NCBI GenBank assembly: GCA_947589455.1
Contig: CANQCD010000010.1
Coordinates: 1-32,681 of the forward strand
DNA length: 32,681 nucleotides
Direction of reading: 5' to 3'
DNA from: an uncultured Lachnospiraceae bacterium
GTDB lineage: Bacteria; Bacillota; Clostridia; Lachnospirales; Lachnospiraceae
Shown: piece by piece, positions 8,885-18,815 of the stretch
Position numbering within the stretch: position 1 is the first letter of the stretch
How the letters are laid out: every line of letters starts with the position of its first letter
Made by a program: the position numbers and the translations under genes
Notes under the pieces: generated by a model
Told to the model about the DNA's origin: nothing
The model's database searches: none
Seen by the model: the letters and a program-made list of their open reading frames with translations, nothing else

Positions 8885-8916
8885 TTTACACAATAAACAG
8901 TATTTGTGATATAATG
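8885..8916 (+). promoter_or_regulatory. Candidate promoter for ABC-F leader and gene
   Basis: TTTACA, 19-nt spacer, TATAAT. Confidence 0.45.
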
Positions 8917-8983
8917 AACAAAAAGCATGTGCAGAAATATTAAGAAAAAAAAGGAACGCATCCAGTGCGTCGATCTCAGGAGA

Positions 8984-9034
8984 ATGCAGAAACGGCATTC
9001 GCCGCGATACAAAAAGCATATGCGGAAATATTAA
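8984..9034 (+). CDS. Candidate leader peptide MQKRHSPRYKKHMRKY upstream of ABC-F
   Basis: SD caggaga before ATG; stop TAA 20 nt before the ABC-F ATG; start codon lies in hairpin GAATGC-agaaacg-GCATTC. Confidence 0.5.
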   Translation: MQKRHSPRYKKHMRKY

Positions 9035-9054
9035 GAGAAGAAACGAGGAAACCT

Positions 9055-10995
9055 ATGATTTTACAATGCAGCCATATTTGCAAGGCATTTTCAACAGATA
9101 CGATTTTAAATGATATCTCTTTTCATATTGAAAAACAGGAAAAAACGGCGATTGTCGGCATCAACGGCTCCGGCAAATCTACGCTTTTAAAGATCATCGT
9201 CGGGGAGCTGTCCGCCGACAGCGGCGAAATCATTCTCGCAAAAGGCGTTACCGTCGGTTATCTGGCGCAGAACCAGTCCTATGATTCCAGCAAAACCATT
9301 CTGGAAGAAATGCAGGACGCCAAGCCGGAAATCCCAAAATTAGAGCAGCAGATTGCCGAATTGACGGAAAAAATGCATCACGTCCCGCAGGAAGAGCTTG
9401 ACAAATATATCGGACAATTTGACGAAGCAAACCGCCGCTATGAACAGTTGGACGGCTATGCATACCAGAGCGAGCTGACCGGCGTATTAAAAGGACTCGG
9501 ATTTTCCGAGGAAGAGTTTAACAAACCGGTCGTCTCCCTGTCCGGCGGCGAGAAAACAAGGGTTGCACTGGCAAAGATGCTGTTACAGGCGCCGGATCTG
9601 ATCATATTAGACGAGCCGACAAACCACCTCGACATGGACGCCGTCCACTGGCTGGAAAATTATTTATCCTCCTATCGGGGCGCTGTCCTGATCGTGGCGC
9701 ATGACCGCTATTTTCTGGATAAAATCGCAGAAAAAGTGATTGAACTGCGCAGGCAGAACGCCACAGTATATACCGGAAATTATACTGCCTATTCTGCGAA
9801 GCGCAGACAGCTCTTAGATACGATGATGAAGCAGTATTTAAACCAGCAGGCACAAATAAAACATCAGGAGGCCGTCATTGACAAGCTGCGCCAATTTAAC
9901 AGGGAAAAATCCATCAAACGTGCAGAAAGCAGGGAAAAACAATTAGAAAAAACGGAGCGCTTAGAAAAGCCCGTGGAAGAAAACACAGAAATGCGCCTCT
10001 TTTTTTCACCGGCATACCAGAGTGGAAAAGACGTTCTTTCCGCTCAGGGATTAAGCAAACGCTTTGGCGACAACCTTCTTTTTGAAAATCTTGATTTTTC
10101 ACTCAAACGCGGCGAGCACGTCGCCATCATCGGAAGCAACGGAAGCGGAAAAACAACGCTCTTAAAGATCATAAACGAACTAGAGCCCGCAGACAGCGGA
10201 ACATTTACGCTGGGCAGCAATGTAAAGATCGGCTATTATGACCAGGAACACCATGTGCTGCACATGGAAAAGACAGTATTTGACGAGATCAGGAACGCCT
10301 ATCCCGACATGACAAACACGCAGATCCGCAATGTCCTCGCCGCCTTTCTTTTTACAGAGGACGATGTATTCAAGCAGATCAAAAACTTAAGCGGCGGAGA
10401 ACGGGGACGCGTCTCCCTTGCAATGCTTATGCTTTCCGACGCCAATTTCCTGATTTTGGACGAGCCGACAAACCATTTAGACATCGACTCCAAGGCAATC
10501 CTGGAAGACGCCTTAAACCAGTTCGAGGGCACAGTGCTGTATGTCTCCCACGACCGCTATTTTATCAACACCACCGCCCACCGAATCCTGGATTTGGCCG
10601 GACATACCCTGACAAATTATCTCGGCAATTATGATTATTACCTGGAGAAAAAAGACGCGCTCTCACCACAAAAGACTCCTTTGCCAGACAGTACAAAGTC
10701 CGACGGAGAGGCGGCCGTCACAGATACCAAGCGTTCCTGGCAGCAGCAAAAAGAACAACAGGCGCGAAAAAGGAAACTGGAAAATGAGATCAAAAAAACA
10801 GAAGAAGAAATTGCCGCCCTGGAATCCGACAATGAATCTGTCGACCAGCAGCTTGCCAATCCGGTCAATGCCACCAACAGTGTTAAATTGCAGGAGCTTG
10901 CAGGCCGCAGAGAGGAAAACGACAGCCGGCTTCTGGAATTGATGGAACACTGGGAACAGCTGATGTCAGAAAAAGAATCAGAAAGCGGAAAATAG
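9055..10995 (+). CDS. ABC-F family ATPase with C-terminal coiled coil (YdiF/Uup-like)
   Basis: Start reassigned to MILQCSHICKAF; two NBDs (GINGSGKST/LSGGEK/LDEPTNHLD and GSNGSGKTT/LSGGERG/LDEPTNHLD), charged C-terminal coil. Confidence 0.93.
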   Translation: MILQCSHICKAFSTDTILNDISFHIEKQEKTAIVGINGSGKSTLLKIIVGELSADSGEIILAKGVTVGYLAQNQSYDSSKTILEEMQDAKPEIPKLEQQIAELTEKMHHVPQEELDKYIGQFDEANRRYEQLDGYAYQSELTGVLKGLGFSEEEFNKPVVSLSGGEKTRVALAKMLLQAPDLIILDEPTNHLDMDAVHWLENYLSSYRGAVLIVAHDRYFLDKIAEKVIELRRQNATVYTGNYTAYSAKRRQLLDTMMKQYLNQQAQIKHQEAVIDKLRQFNREKSIKRAESREKQLEKTERLEKPVEENTEMRLFFSPAYQSGKDVLSAQGLSKRFGDNLLFENLDFSLKRGEHVAIIGSNGSGKTTLLKIINELEPADSGTFTLGSNVKIGYYDQEHHVLHMEKTVFDEIRNAYPDMTNTQIRNVLAAFLFTEDDVFKQIKNLSGGERGRVSLAMLMLSDANFLILDEPTNHLDIDSKAILEDALNQFEGTVLYVSHDRYFINTTAHRILDLAGHTLTNYLGNYDYYLEKKDALSPQKTPLPDSTKSDGEAAVTDTKRSWQQQKEQQARKRKLENEIKKTEEEIAALESDNESVDQQLANPVNATNSVKLQELAGRREENDSRLLELMEHWEQLMSEKESESGK

Positions 10996-11100
10996 CACAA
11001 AACAGGGCGCTTCCTGAAAGAACAAATCGATTGCACAACAAAGCGATGACCAAATCAGGTAACGCGCTATGACATATCATAAAAACGATAAATATAACAC

Positions 11101-11138
11101 AAAATCGGTGCAACCGATCCAGGCTGCACCGATTTTAT
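11101..11138. terminator. Bidirectional terminator between convergent genes
   Basis: aaaatcggtgca-accgatccaggc-tgcaccgatttt, 12-bp perfect stem with A/T flanks. Confidence 0.85.
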
Positions 11139-11156
11139 CTGGTTTTCCTTCTCGTT

Positions 11157-12434
11157 CTATTCTTTCTTCATCCGAGTAATACTCTCCGTTACTTTTGCGT
11201 AAACCTCCTCCGGTTCCACACCGATATCAAACCTGCCGTCCTCATATAAAATCTTACCGTTTACCATCGTCATTTTTACATTCTGCTTACTGCCGCTGTA
11301 AACGATATTTTTTGCCATATTATTCACCGGCTGCATATTGGGCTGTTGCAAATCGATCATCACCAGATCGGCACATTTCCCCTCTGCCAGTACATCGCAG
11401 TCGACAAGCCCCATTGCCAATGCGCCGTTGGTACAAGCCATCCGGAGGACTTCCAGCGCATCCATAACAGCCGCATCGAGACAGACTGCCTTTTGCAGTC
11501 CTGTCACCAAAAACATCTCACGGAACATATCCAGGCAGTTATTGCTCGCCGCACCATCTGTTCCGATCGCCAGTCTAATGCCCTTCTGCAGCATTTTTGA
11601 CAATGGCGCGATCCCGCTGGCAATCTTTAGATTGGAAGAAGGGTTTGTGATGACCCAGATTCCTTTTTCCCTGCAGATCTGCAGATCTTCCTCGCTCATA
11701 TAGACGCAATGAAATCCGCCGCCGCCATATTCAAACATTCCCAGCGAATCTAAAAAAGCAGTCGGCGTCTTCCCATAACGCTCAAGGCAGCCCTCCACCT
11801 CGCTTTTCGTCTCGGAATTATGCGTATAGACAGGCGCTTTATATTTCTGTCCCAGCGCTGCAAGCTCCTCTAAAAGAGGACGGCTGGTCGTATACTCCGC
11901 ATGAAACCCAATCTGATAGGAAATCAGCGGATGATACTGATTAAAATGCAGATATTCCTGTTCTACATCCTGTACTGTACCGCCAAAATCATTGATACTG
12001 CCACACAGCACAGTCCGGAAGCCCATATCTGCCGACGCCTTCGCACCGGCGTCTATTTTTTTGTACATATCAAAGTTTGCCGTGATGCCGCTGGTCAGAT
12101 ATTCCATATTGGCCAGCACGCTGCCCCAGTAGACGTCCTCTTCCGTCAGCTTATCTTCCATTGGGAACACCTGCTTAAAAAGCCAGTCCTGCAGCGGCAT
12201 ATCGTCGGCATAAGAGCGAAGCAGTGTCATGCCAGAATGCGTGTGGGCGTTTTTAAATCCTGGCAGCAACAGGTTGCCGCCGGCATCAATCTCTCTGTCC
12301 CATGTTTCCTCTCTGCCATCTCTCTCTTCACCTACATAAACGATCTTCCCATCCTCGACACAGAGTTCCCCCTGAAAAATTTCCTTTCCCGGCTCCATGG
12401 TCAGAATAGAAGCATGATAAATACGAATCCTCAT
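11157..12434 (-). CDS. Amidohydrolase, MTA/SAH deaminase-like
   Basis: LPGFKNAHTHSGMTLLRSYADDMPLQDWL; HAEYT; AIGTDGAASNNCLDMFREM. Confidence 0.88.
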   Translation of the reverse strand: MRIRIYHASILTMEPGKEIFQGELCVEDGKIVYVGEERDGREETWDREIDAGGNLLLPGFKNAHTHSGMTLLRSYADDMPLQDWLFKQVFPMEDKLTEEDVYWGSVLANMEYLTSGITANFDMYKKIDAGAKASADMGFRTVLCGSINDFGGTVQDVEQEYLHFNQYHPLISYQIGFHAEYTTSRPLLEELAALGQKYKAPVYTHNSETKSEVEGCLERYGKTPTAFLDSLGMFEYGGGGFHCVYMSEEDLQICREKGIWVITNPSSNLKIASGIAPLSKMLQKGIRLAIGTDGAASNNCLDMFREMFLVTGLQKAVCLDAAVMDALEVLRMACTNGALAMGLVDCDVLAEGKCADLVMIDLQQPNMQPVNNMAKNIVYSGSKQNVKMTMVNGKILYEDGRFDIGVEPEEVYAKVTESITRMKKE

Positions 12435-12454
12435 AGTAAATAACCCTTTCGTTT

Positions 12455-13309
12455 CTAAAATTTACCCTGAACCATACTTTTATGAATGTTTTTTATACTC
12501 TCTGTCACAAGCTGTTTAAACAGCGGCGCCACACGATCCGCCGTAGCCTGAACCTCGGCGTGGGTCAATGGATTTGCCGTGATGCCGCAGCCCATATTAG
12601 AAATGCAGGAAATGCCGCAGATCATCATCCCCATGTGGTTTGCGGCTACTGCCTCGCACGCCGTACTCATTCCCACAGCGTCAGCTCCCAGGGTACGGCA
12701 CATACGCACTTCTGCAGGCGATTCATAATTTGGCCCTGTCAGCTGGATATATACGCCCTCCTGCAGCGGAATGTCCAGCAGAGCCGCAGTCCGCCGGATC
12801 ACTCTCTGAAGCTCCTTATCGTAGATATTGCTCATATCAGGAAAACGGACGCCAAACTCATCTAAATTCGGTCCAATCAGCGGCGATGGGACAAAATCGG
12901 CAATCTGATCCTTGATCAGCATAAAATCTCCCGCCTGGAACGTGACATTGACGCCGCCGGAAGCATTTGTCAGGAACAAAATCTTTGCCCCCATTAACTT
13001 CATCAGGCGGATGGGCAGAACCACGTCGCTGATATCATAGCCCTCGTAATAATGCACTCTTCCCTTCATGCACACAACCGGAACTTCGCCAACCCGGCCA
13101 AAAATATATTTCCCCTCATGCCCCGGCACCGTTGACACAGGAAATCCCTCGATCTCACTGTAATCCAGCTCCGCCTCCACTTCAATCCCCTCCGCATAAT
13201 CGCCGAGCCCGGAGCCGAGTACCAATGCGATCTCCGGCACAAAATCAATCTTTTCCCTCACGCATTGATAGCACTTCATTAACTTTTCATAAACCTGTCC
13301 CATATCCAT
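12455..13309 (-). CDS. Purine nucleoside phosphorylase
   Basis: IALVLGSGLGDYAE, VPGHEGKYIFGRVG, GRVHYYEGYD, LTNASGGVN, GPNYESPAEVRMCRTLGADAVGMST; start ATG overlaps upstream stop (TAATG). Confidence 0.93.
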   Translation of the reverse strand: MDMGQVYEKLMKCYQCVREKIDFVPEIALVLGSGLGDYAEGIEVEAELDYSEIEGFPVSTVPGHEGKYIFGRVGEVPVVCMKGRVHYYEGYDISDVVLPIRLMKLMGAKILFLTNASGGVNVTFQAGDFMLIKDQIADFVPSPLIGPNLDEFGVRFPDMSNIYDKELQRVIRRTAALLDIPLQEGVYIQLTGPNYESPAEVRMCRTLGADAVGMSTACEAVAANHMGMMICGISCISNMGCGITANPLTHAEVQATADRVAPLFKQLVTESIKNIHKSMVQGKF

Positions 13310-13929
13310 TACTCCCCTTTGCACCCTTCTTCCAGCCTGGTGCGGACGATTTTTCCGACACGCATCGCATCGGCATATGCATACAGACGATCAAGCTGTT
13401 TATGTTTCATCTCCATAAAATTTGCCACGATCGTAGACACTTCTTCTTCTCCGATATCAGCCCGAAAACGGATCGCGTCGCAGACGCTGCGCTCCAGTCC
13501 GTACACATTGATGATCCCCGCCGGCGTCTTTATTCTCTCTAAATCCTCATCATATGCCAGATCAGAATAGTAATGCCTTGTCACCGGAAACTGCATCTGC
13601 ATCTTTGCCCGGTCCGTCTTTAGCGTCGCGATTGACAGCTTTTCCGGCTCCTTGTCGATCAGGCCATGGAAATAGCACGCGCTGTCTGCACAGATAACAG
13701 CCTTCGGGTTGACCATGCAGACTTCGATCATACGGTAATTCTCCGGTTTCCCATTTTCCTTGTCCACCATCCAGTAATTGCCATGGGCAACCCTCTCGAT
13801 CACCCCTTTGTTGACCAGTTCCTTGATCTGGATCGTTGTGACCCCGGCCTCTTTCAATTGCGCCGCTGAGCGGTATCCCTCATGGTCTCTAAATAATTTT
13901 GTCACCTTTTCGTAGGTATTTAACAGCAT
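13309..13929 (-). CDS. AbiEi-family antitoxin-like/winged-helix transcriptional regulator
   Basis: MLLNTYEKVTKLFRDHEGYRSAAQLKEAGVTTIQIKELVNKGVIERVAHGNYWM...ADSACYFHGLID...; SD GGAGGAAAAACT. Confidence 0.78.
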   Translation of the reverse strand: MLLNTYEKVTKLFRDHEGYRSAAQLKEAGVTTIQIKELVNKGVIERVAHGNYWMVDKENGKPENYRMIEVCMVNPKAVICADSACYFHGLIDKEPEKLSIATLKTDRAKMQMQFPVTRHYYSDLAYDEDLERIKTPAGIINVYGLERSVCDAIRFRADIGEEEVSTIVANFMEMKHKQLDRLYAYADAMRVGKIVRTRLEEGCKGE

Positions 13930-14009
13930 AGTTTTTCCTCCTTCCACTGATATCCTGTGCTCCTGCCAGGAATCATTTTCCTATATGCAGCAAATATGAT
14001 ACAGACGCA

Positions 14010-14058
14010 AAAACACATATGTTATTTTATTTCTATTGCATTATAACATATGTGTTTT
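14010..14058. promoter_or_regulatory. Perfect 16-bp inverted repeat, candidate AbiEi-like operator
   Basis: AAAACACATATGTTAT (14010-14025), 17 bp, ATAACATATGTGTTTT (14043-14058); minus strand contains TATAAT in the distal arm. Confidence 0.7.
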
Positions 14059-14109
14059 AAATTTAAAAGCCCATTTTTGATGTTTTTTCTTCAAAAATCG
14101 ACCCCAAAA

Positions 14110-16050
14110 TTAACCTGCAAGGTTTTTACCGGCTTTTCCGGTATAAAGCTGATAATATTTTCCCTGTCTGGCAATCAGCTCGTCATGGGTTCCCCGCTCA
14201 ATAATACGTCCATCCTCCAACACCATAATACAGTCGCTGTTGCGCACAGTCGAAAGCCTGTGGGCGATCACAAAAGTCGTCCTCTCTTTCATCAGACTGT
14301 CCATCCCCTGCTGCACCAGCTTTTCTGTGCGGGTATCAATCGAGCTGGTCGCCTCGTCAAGGATCAGCGCCGGCGGGTCTGCGATCGCCGCCCTGGCAAT
14401 GGCAAGAAGCTGCCTCTGCCCCTGGCTCAGGCTTGCCCCATCGCCCGTCAGCATCGTATCATAGCCCTCTGGAAGACGCTTGATAAATCCGTGGGCATTG
14501 GCAAGCTTCGCCGCCGCCACAACTTCATCGTGGGTCGCATCCAGCTTTCCGTAACGGATATTCTCTTCCACCGTCCCCGTAAAGAGATGCGTATCCTGCA
14601 AAACGATGCCGAGCGACTGCCGCAAATCTTTTTTTCTGATCTTATTGACATTAATATCATCATAGCGGATCTTCCCATCCTGAATATCATAAAAGCGGTT
14701 GATCAGGTTCGTGATCGTCGTCTTTCCTGCGCCGGTAGCCCCGACAAATGCAATCTTCTGCCCTGGTTCGGCAAACAGGCGGATATCGTGCAATATCATC
14801 TTATCGTCATGATACCCAAAATCTACGCCGTCAAAGACCACTTTTCCCTCTAACCTCTGATATGTTGTCGTATTGCTCTCCCTGTGATAATGCTTCCACG
14901 CCCATATGCCGGTGCGCGAATCACTCGGAACAACAGTCCCGTCCGGTTTCTCCTCTGCATTGACCAGCTCAACATATCCCTCGTCTACCTCCGGCTCTTC
15001 ATCCAGCAGGGCAAAAATCCTGTCTGCGCCGGCCAGCGCCATGACAATCGCATTTAACTGCATACTGATCTGGTTGATCGGCATACTGAACGATTTATTA
15101 AATGTCAAAAAGCTTACCAGTTTTCCAATCGTAAATCCAAACACTCCGTTCAGCGCCAGGATTCCCCCTGCCATTGCGCATAGCACATAGCTGATATTCC
15201 CGATCTGGGCATTTACCGGCATAAGGATATTCGCATATTTATTGGCATTATTGGCGCTCTCAAAAAGCTTTTCATTCTTTTCATTAAATTCCCGGATGCT
15301 CGCTTCCTCATGGCAGAATACCTTGACTACTTTCTGTCCGCTGACCATCTCTTCAATATAACCGTTTAACCCTCCCAGATCTCTCTGCTGCGCCATAAAA
15401 TAAGAACCAGAGAGTCCGGCGAGCTTTTTGGCTGCGAAAAGGGAGACTCCCACCATAATCAGCGTCAGGCAGGTCAGCGGGATACTCAATACCACCATGC
15501 TGATAAACACGCTGACGATTGTCACAAAACTGTTGATAAACTGCGGAATACTCTGGCTGATCATCTGCCGGAGCGTGTCGATATCGTTTGTGTACATCGA
15601 CATGATATCCCCATGGGAATGGGTGTCAAAATACTTGATCGGAAGCGACTGCATTTTGATAAACATCTCATTCCGCAGATTGCGCAGCGTCCCCTGCGTC
15701 ACATTGACCATCAGGCGGCTGTAAATATAACTGGAAAGCACGCCGATCAGATAAAATACCGCCACGCGCCCAAGCGCGCCGGCCAGCGGAGCAAAGTCCG
15801 GATGCGCAGACTTTGACAGAGGCAGGATATAATCATCGATCAATGACCGGATAAACATCGTCCCCTGCACATTGGCAAGCACGCCGATAAAAATGCAGAT
15901 CACCACGATCACACAGTGCAGCGTATAATTCTTCAATACATATCTCATCAGGCGCCAAAATAACTTGCCCGGATTCTCAATCTTTGGCCTTGGTCCCATC
16001 GCCCTCCGGCGTCCTCCCGGCCCCCTCACAGGCCTTCCTTCTGCTGGCAT
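14110..16050 (-). CDS. Heterodimeric ABC exporter subunit (TM + NBD, consensus site)
   Basis: Start MPAEGRPVRGPGG; Walker A GATGAGKTT, signature LSQGQRQ, Walker B ALILDEATSSID. Confidence 0.92.
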   Translation of the reverse strand: MPAEGRPVRGPGGRRRAMGPRPKIENPGKLFWRLMRYVLKNYTLHCVIVVICIFIGVLANVQGTMFIRSLIDDYILPLSKSAHPDFAPLAGALGRVAVFYLIGVLSSYIYSRLMVNVTQGTLRNLRNEMFIKMQSLPIKYFDTHSHGDIMSMYTNDIDTLRQMISQSIPQFINSFVTIVSVFISMVVLSIPLTCLTLIMVGVSLFAAKKLAGLSGSYFMAQQRDLGGLNGYIEEMVSGQKVVKVFCHEEASIREFNEKNEKLFESANNANKYANILMPVNAQIGNISYVLCAMAGGILALNGVFGFTIGKLVSFLTFNKSFSMPINQISMQLNAIVMALAGADRIFALLDEEPEVDEGYVELVNAEEKPDGTVVPSDSRTGIWAWKHYHRESNTTTYQRLEGKVVFDGVDFGYHDDKMILHDIRLFAEPGQKIAFVGATGAGKTTITNLINRFYDIQDGKIRYDDINVNKIRKKDLRQSLGIVLQDTHLFTGTVEENIRYGKLDATHDEVVAAAKLANAHGFIKRLPEGYDTMLTGDGASLSQGQRQLLAIARAAIADPPALILDEATSSIDTRTEKLVQQGMDSLMKERTTFVIAHRLSTVRNSDCIMVLEDGRIIERGTHDELIARQGKYYQLYTGKAGKNLAG

Positions 16051-16054
16051 GAAA

Positions 16055-17803
16055 TCACTCCTTTCCTTCTTCGTCAAAATCGCCGTTGCCATACATCTGG
16101 GATTCGTAAATCTCCCTGTAAATCTTATTCGTCTCTAACAGCTCCTTTTCCGTTCCAAACCCGTCAATCTGCCCGTTTTCCATAACAATGATCCTATCAC
16201 AGTCCGAAATACTGGACACGCGCTGGGCAATCACAAACTTTGTAGTACCGGGGATCTCCTCAGCAAACGCTTTCCGGATCTTTCTGTCTGTCGCCGTGTC
16301 CACTGCGCTGGTCGAATCATCCAGGATCAGTATCTTCGGCTTTTTCAAAAGAGCCCTCGCAATGCAGAGCCTCTGCTTCTGTCCCCCGGATACATTAGTC
16401 CCTCCCTGCTCAATATAAGTGTGATACCCCTCCGGCATATTTCTGATAAACTCATCTGCACAGGCCAGCTGGCACGCTTTGACGCATTCTTCTTCTGTGG
16501 CGTCTGCATTCCCCCAGCGGAGATTTTCCAGGATCGTGCCGCTAAACAGGACGTTTTTTTGCAGCACAACTGACACCTCGCTTCGCAGGACATCCAAATC
16601 GTATTCTTTGACATTGTACCCGCCAACGCAGATTTCGCCTTCTGTCACATCATACAGGCGGCTGATCAGATTGACAAGGCTTGACTTGGCGCTCCCGGTA
16701 CCTCCGATCACTCCGATCGTCTCACCGGATGCGATCTCCAGATTGATCTCTTTCAACACCATATCACGTGCATTCTTCTTATACGAAAAACTGACGTGCC
16801 GAAAGGAAACGGAACCATCCGGTACGGTCATGACCGGGTGCTCCGGATTGACAATATCTGCTTTTTCATTCAGGACTTCCGCAATACGCTCTCCGCTTGC
16901 GACACTTATCGTAATCATGACAAATGCCATAGAAAGCATCATCAGGCTCATCAAGATATTCATGCAATATGCCAGGAGCGAACTTAAATCGCCAGTCCGC
17001 ATAGAGCCGCCCACGATCATGTTCGCGCCCAGCCAGCTTATCAATATGATACAGGAATACACCGTAAACATCATGATTGGATTATTCAACACCGTCAAAC
17101 TCTCCGCCTTGACAAACATTCTATAGATATTTTCGCTTGCCCTGGAAAATTTTTCTTTTTCATATTCCTCTCTGGCATACGCCTTTACCACGCGGATCGC
17201 CGATACATTTTCCTGCACGCTCTCATTTAATTTATCATATTTTTTAAATACCTGGTTAAAATATTTCATAGTCTTTCTGACCAGAAAAAACAGGATCGTC
17301 CCCAGAAGGATCACGGCGACAAGATAAACGCTTGCCACCCTGGCGTTGACATAAAACGCCATTGCCATCGCACAGATCAGGCTTGCCGGCGCACGCATAC
17401 ACATCCGCAGGATCATCTGGTATGCATTTTGGATATTTGTCACGTCTGTCGTCATCCTGGTCACCAGCCCGGAAGTGCTGAACTTATCAATATTGGAAAA
17501 GCTGAATGTCTGAATATTTTCATACATCGCCTTTCTTAAATTTTTGGCAAAACCTGCCGAAGCGCTGGCTCCATACTTTCCGCCCATCACTCCGGTAAAC
17601 AAGCCGCATCCCGCCATGACCACCATGGCAAAACCCGCCAGATAAATATGCTGCATATTTCCCTCTTCCACTCCGTCATTGATAATAGACGCCATCAACA
17701 GAGGAATGATCGTTTCGCAAATTACTTCCAGGATCATAAAAACAGGAGTCAAAATAGAATCCCGCTTATATTCCTTGATTTGTGCCCCCAGGGTCTTTAA
17801 CAT
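16055..17803 (-). CDS. Heterodimeric ABC exporter subunit (TM + NBD, degenerate catalytic Glu)
   Basis: MLKTLGAQIKEYKRDSILTPVFMILE; Walker A GGTGSAKSS; VSGGQKQR; Walker B ILILDDSTSAVD. Confidence 0.92.
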   Translation of the reverse strand: MLKTLGAQIKEYKRDSILTPVFMILEVICETIIPLLMASIINDGVEEGNMQHIYLAGFAMVVMAGCGLFTGVMGGKYGASASAGFAKNLRKAMYENIQTFSFSNIDKFSTSGLVTRMTTDVTNIQNAYQMILRMCMRAPASLICAMAMAFYVNARVASVYLVAVILLGTILFFLVRKTMKYFNQVFKKYDKLNESVQENVSAIRVVKAYAREEYEKEKFSRASENIYRMFVKAESLTVLNNPIMMFTVYSCIILISWLGANMIVGGSMRTGDLSSLLAYCMNILMSLMMLSMAFVMITISVASGERIAEVLNEKADIVNPEHPVMTVPDGSVSFRHVSFSYKKNARDMVLKEINLEIASGETIGVIGGTGSAKSSLVNLISRLYDVTEGEICVGGYNVKEYDLDVLRSEVSVVLQKNVLFSGTILENLRWGNADATEEECVKACQLACADEFIRNMPEGYHTYIEQGGTNVSGGQKQRLCIARALLKKPKILILDDSTSAVDTATDRKIRKAFAEEIPGTTKFVIAQRVSSISDCDRIIVMENGQIDGFGTEKELLETNKIYREIYESQMYGNGDFDEEGKE

Positions 17804-17935
17804 ACTTTCTCTTCCTTTCTACATAAAATCATTCAGGCAATCTGATTCGCCCTATGCATGTTGTATCGCCTGCGCAAAAAAAGCACCGGACGCCCATGCC
17901 ATGTCCCGCCCCACAAACGCTCCATCCTGCGCCTT

Positions 17936-18433
17936 TCACAGCTGTTCATATGTAATTTTCAAACGGCTTAAATACTGTTTTACCGCCTCATCCCACTCCT
18001 GTAAGCCTATTCTTTCTATTGTAAATGTCATTTGTGAACATCCTGTGACCACTGACAGCTTCCCATTTTCAAACCGGATGTTCAGGATGCAGCCTAACTG
18101 TCCGCTTTGAACCATGGCAAGCAGTGTTTTCTCCTGTAAGAGCTGTGCGGCAGAGCAATCTGATAATTTCAGGGAGACCATAAGGGAACTGGGAGTTTTC
18201 TTTCCCCTGATATATTGGTAAATGTACGGCTTTGCCTCCTTCCAGTACAATAATTCCGGAATCGCCTGCTCTTGTTCCTCCGTATCATACCAGGATATGC
18301 TGCGTTTTCCCGAAAGGTTCATCCTGGCGCAGGTCACCACTCTGGCCTCTTCCAGGAAAAAACTGTCAAACGCCTCTTCGATTAAAAGTTTCGCCATAAA
18401 ATCTTTAATATCAAAAATATTTAATAAAATCAT
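17936..18433 (-). CDS. DUF5721-like hypothetical protein
   Basis: Start MILLNIFDIKDFMAKLLIEEAFDSFFLEEARVVTCARMNLSGKRS; the longer ORF start upstream is unsupported. Confidence 0.65.
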   Translation of the reverse strand: MILLNIFDIKDFMAKLLIEEAFDSFFLEEARVVTCARMNLSGKRSISWYDTEEQEQAIPELLYWKEAKPYIYQYIRGKKTPSSLMVSLKLSDCSAAQLLQEKTLLAMVQSGQLGCILNIRFENGKLSVVTGCSQMTFTIERIGLQEWDEAVKQYLSRLKITYEQL

Positions 18434-18614
18434 AAAATCCTTCTTTCTGTATATACTATCCATTACGGCCGGGCGTCTATAGCGAGAAGGCATCCTCATC
18501 CATCCGCTGTAGAAAGCACGCCCTGTCTTCAAAATACAAAGGCAGTGCAAACTACATTGCCGCCAGCTGGCAATCTGGTCAACCGTGCCATTCGGCACAG
18601 AGAAGGAGGTCACC

Positions 18615-18815
18615 ATGAAAAAGGATGCGAAAACATTCAAGGAAGTAGCAGAACGCTGCACCCGCTTCGCTTTGAGCGATGAGTGCCACTGTGACGCCAA
18701 AAATTCTACTTCCACGCAGGAATCCGTTTCTTGCAAAAACTGTAAGCATTACACCCCAGACAAAGTCTGCACGTTAGACTTGTATGAAGAAATTTTAGAA
18801 AACCATCATCTGTAA
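18615..18815 (+). CDS. Small Cys-rich hypothetical protein
   Basis: SD agaaggaggtcacc before ATG; MKKDAKTFKEVAERCTRFALSDECHCDAKNSTSTQESVSCKNCKHYTPDKVCTLDLYEEILENHHL. Confidence 0.7.
   Translation: MKKDAKTFKEVAERCTRFALSDECHCDAKNSTSTQESVSCKNCKHYTPDKVCTLDLYEEILENHHL

Noticed and set aside
8913-8942. Upstream mini-ORF MNKKHVQKY as a second leader peptide
   Set aside because: Its ATG overlaps the best -10 box and it has no SD; only its sequence similarity to the downstream leader is kept.
17936-18736. Long N-terminal extension of the DUF5721-like ORF
   Set aside because: Extension lacks an SD and is low in protein-like character; MILLNIFDIKDF is the better start.
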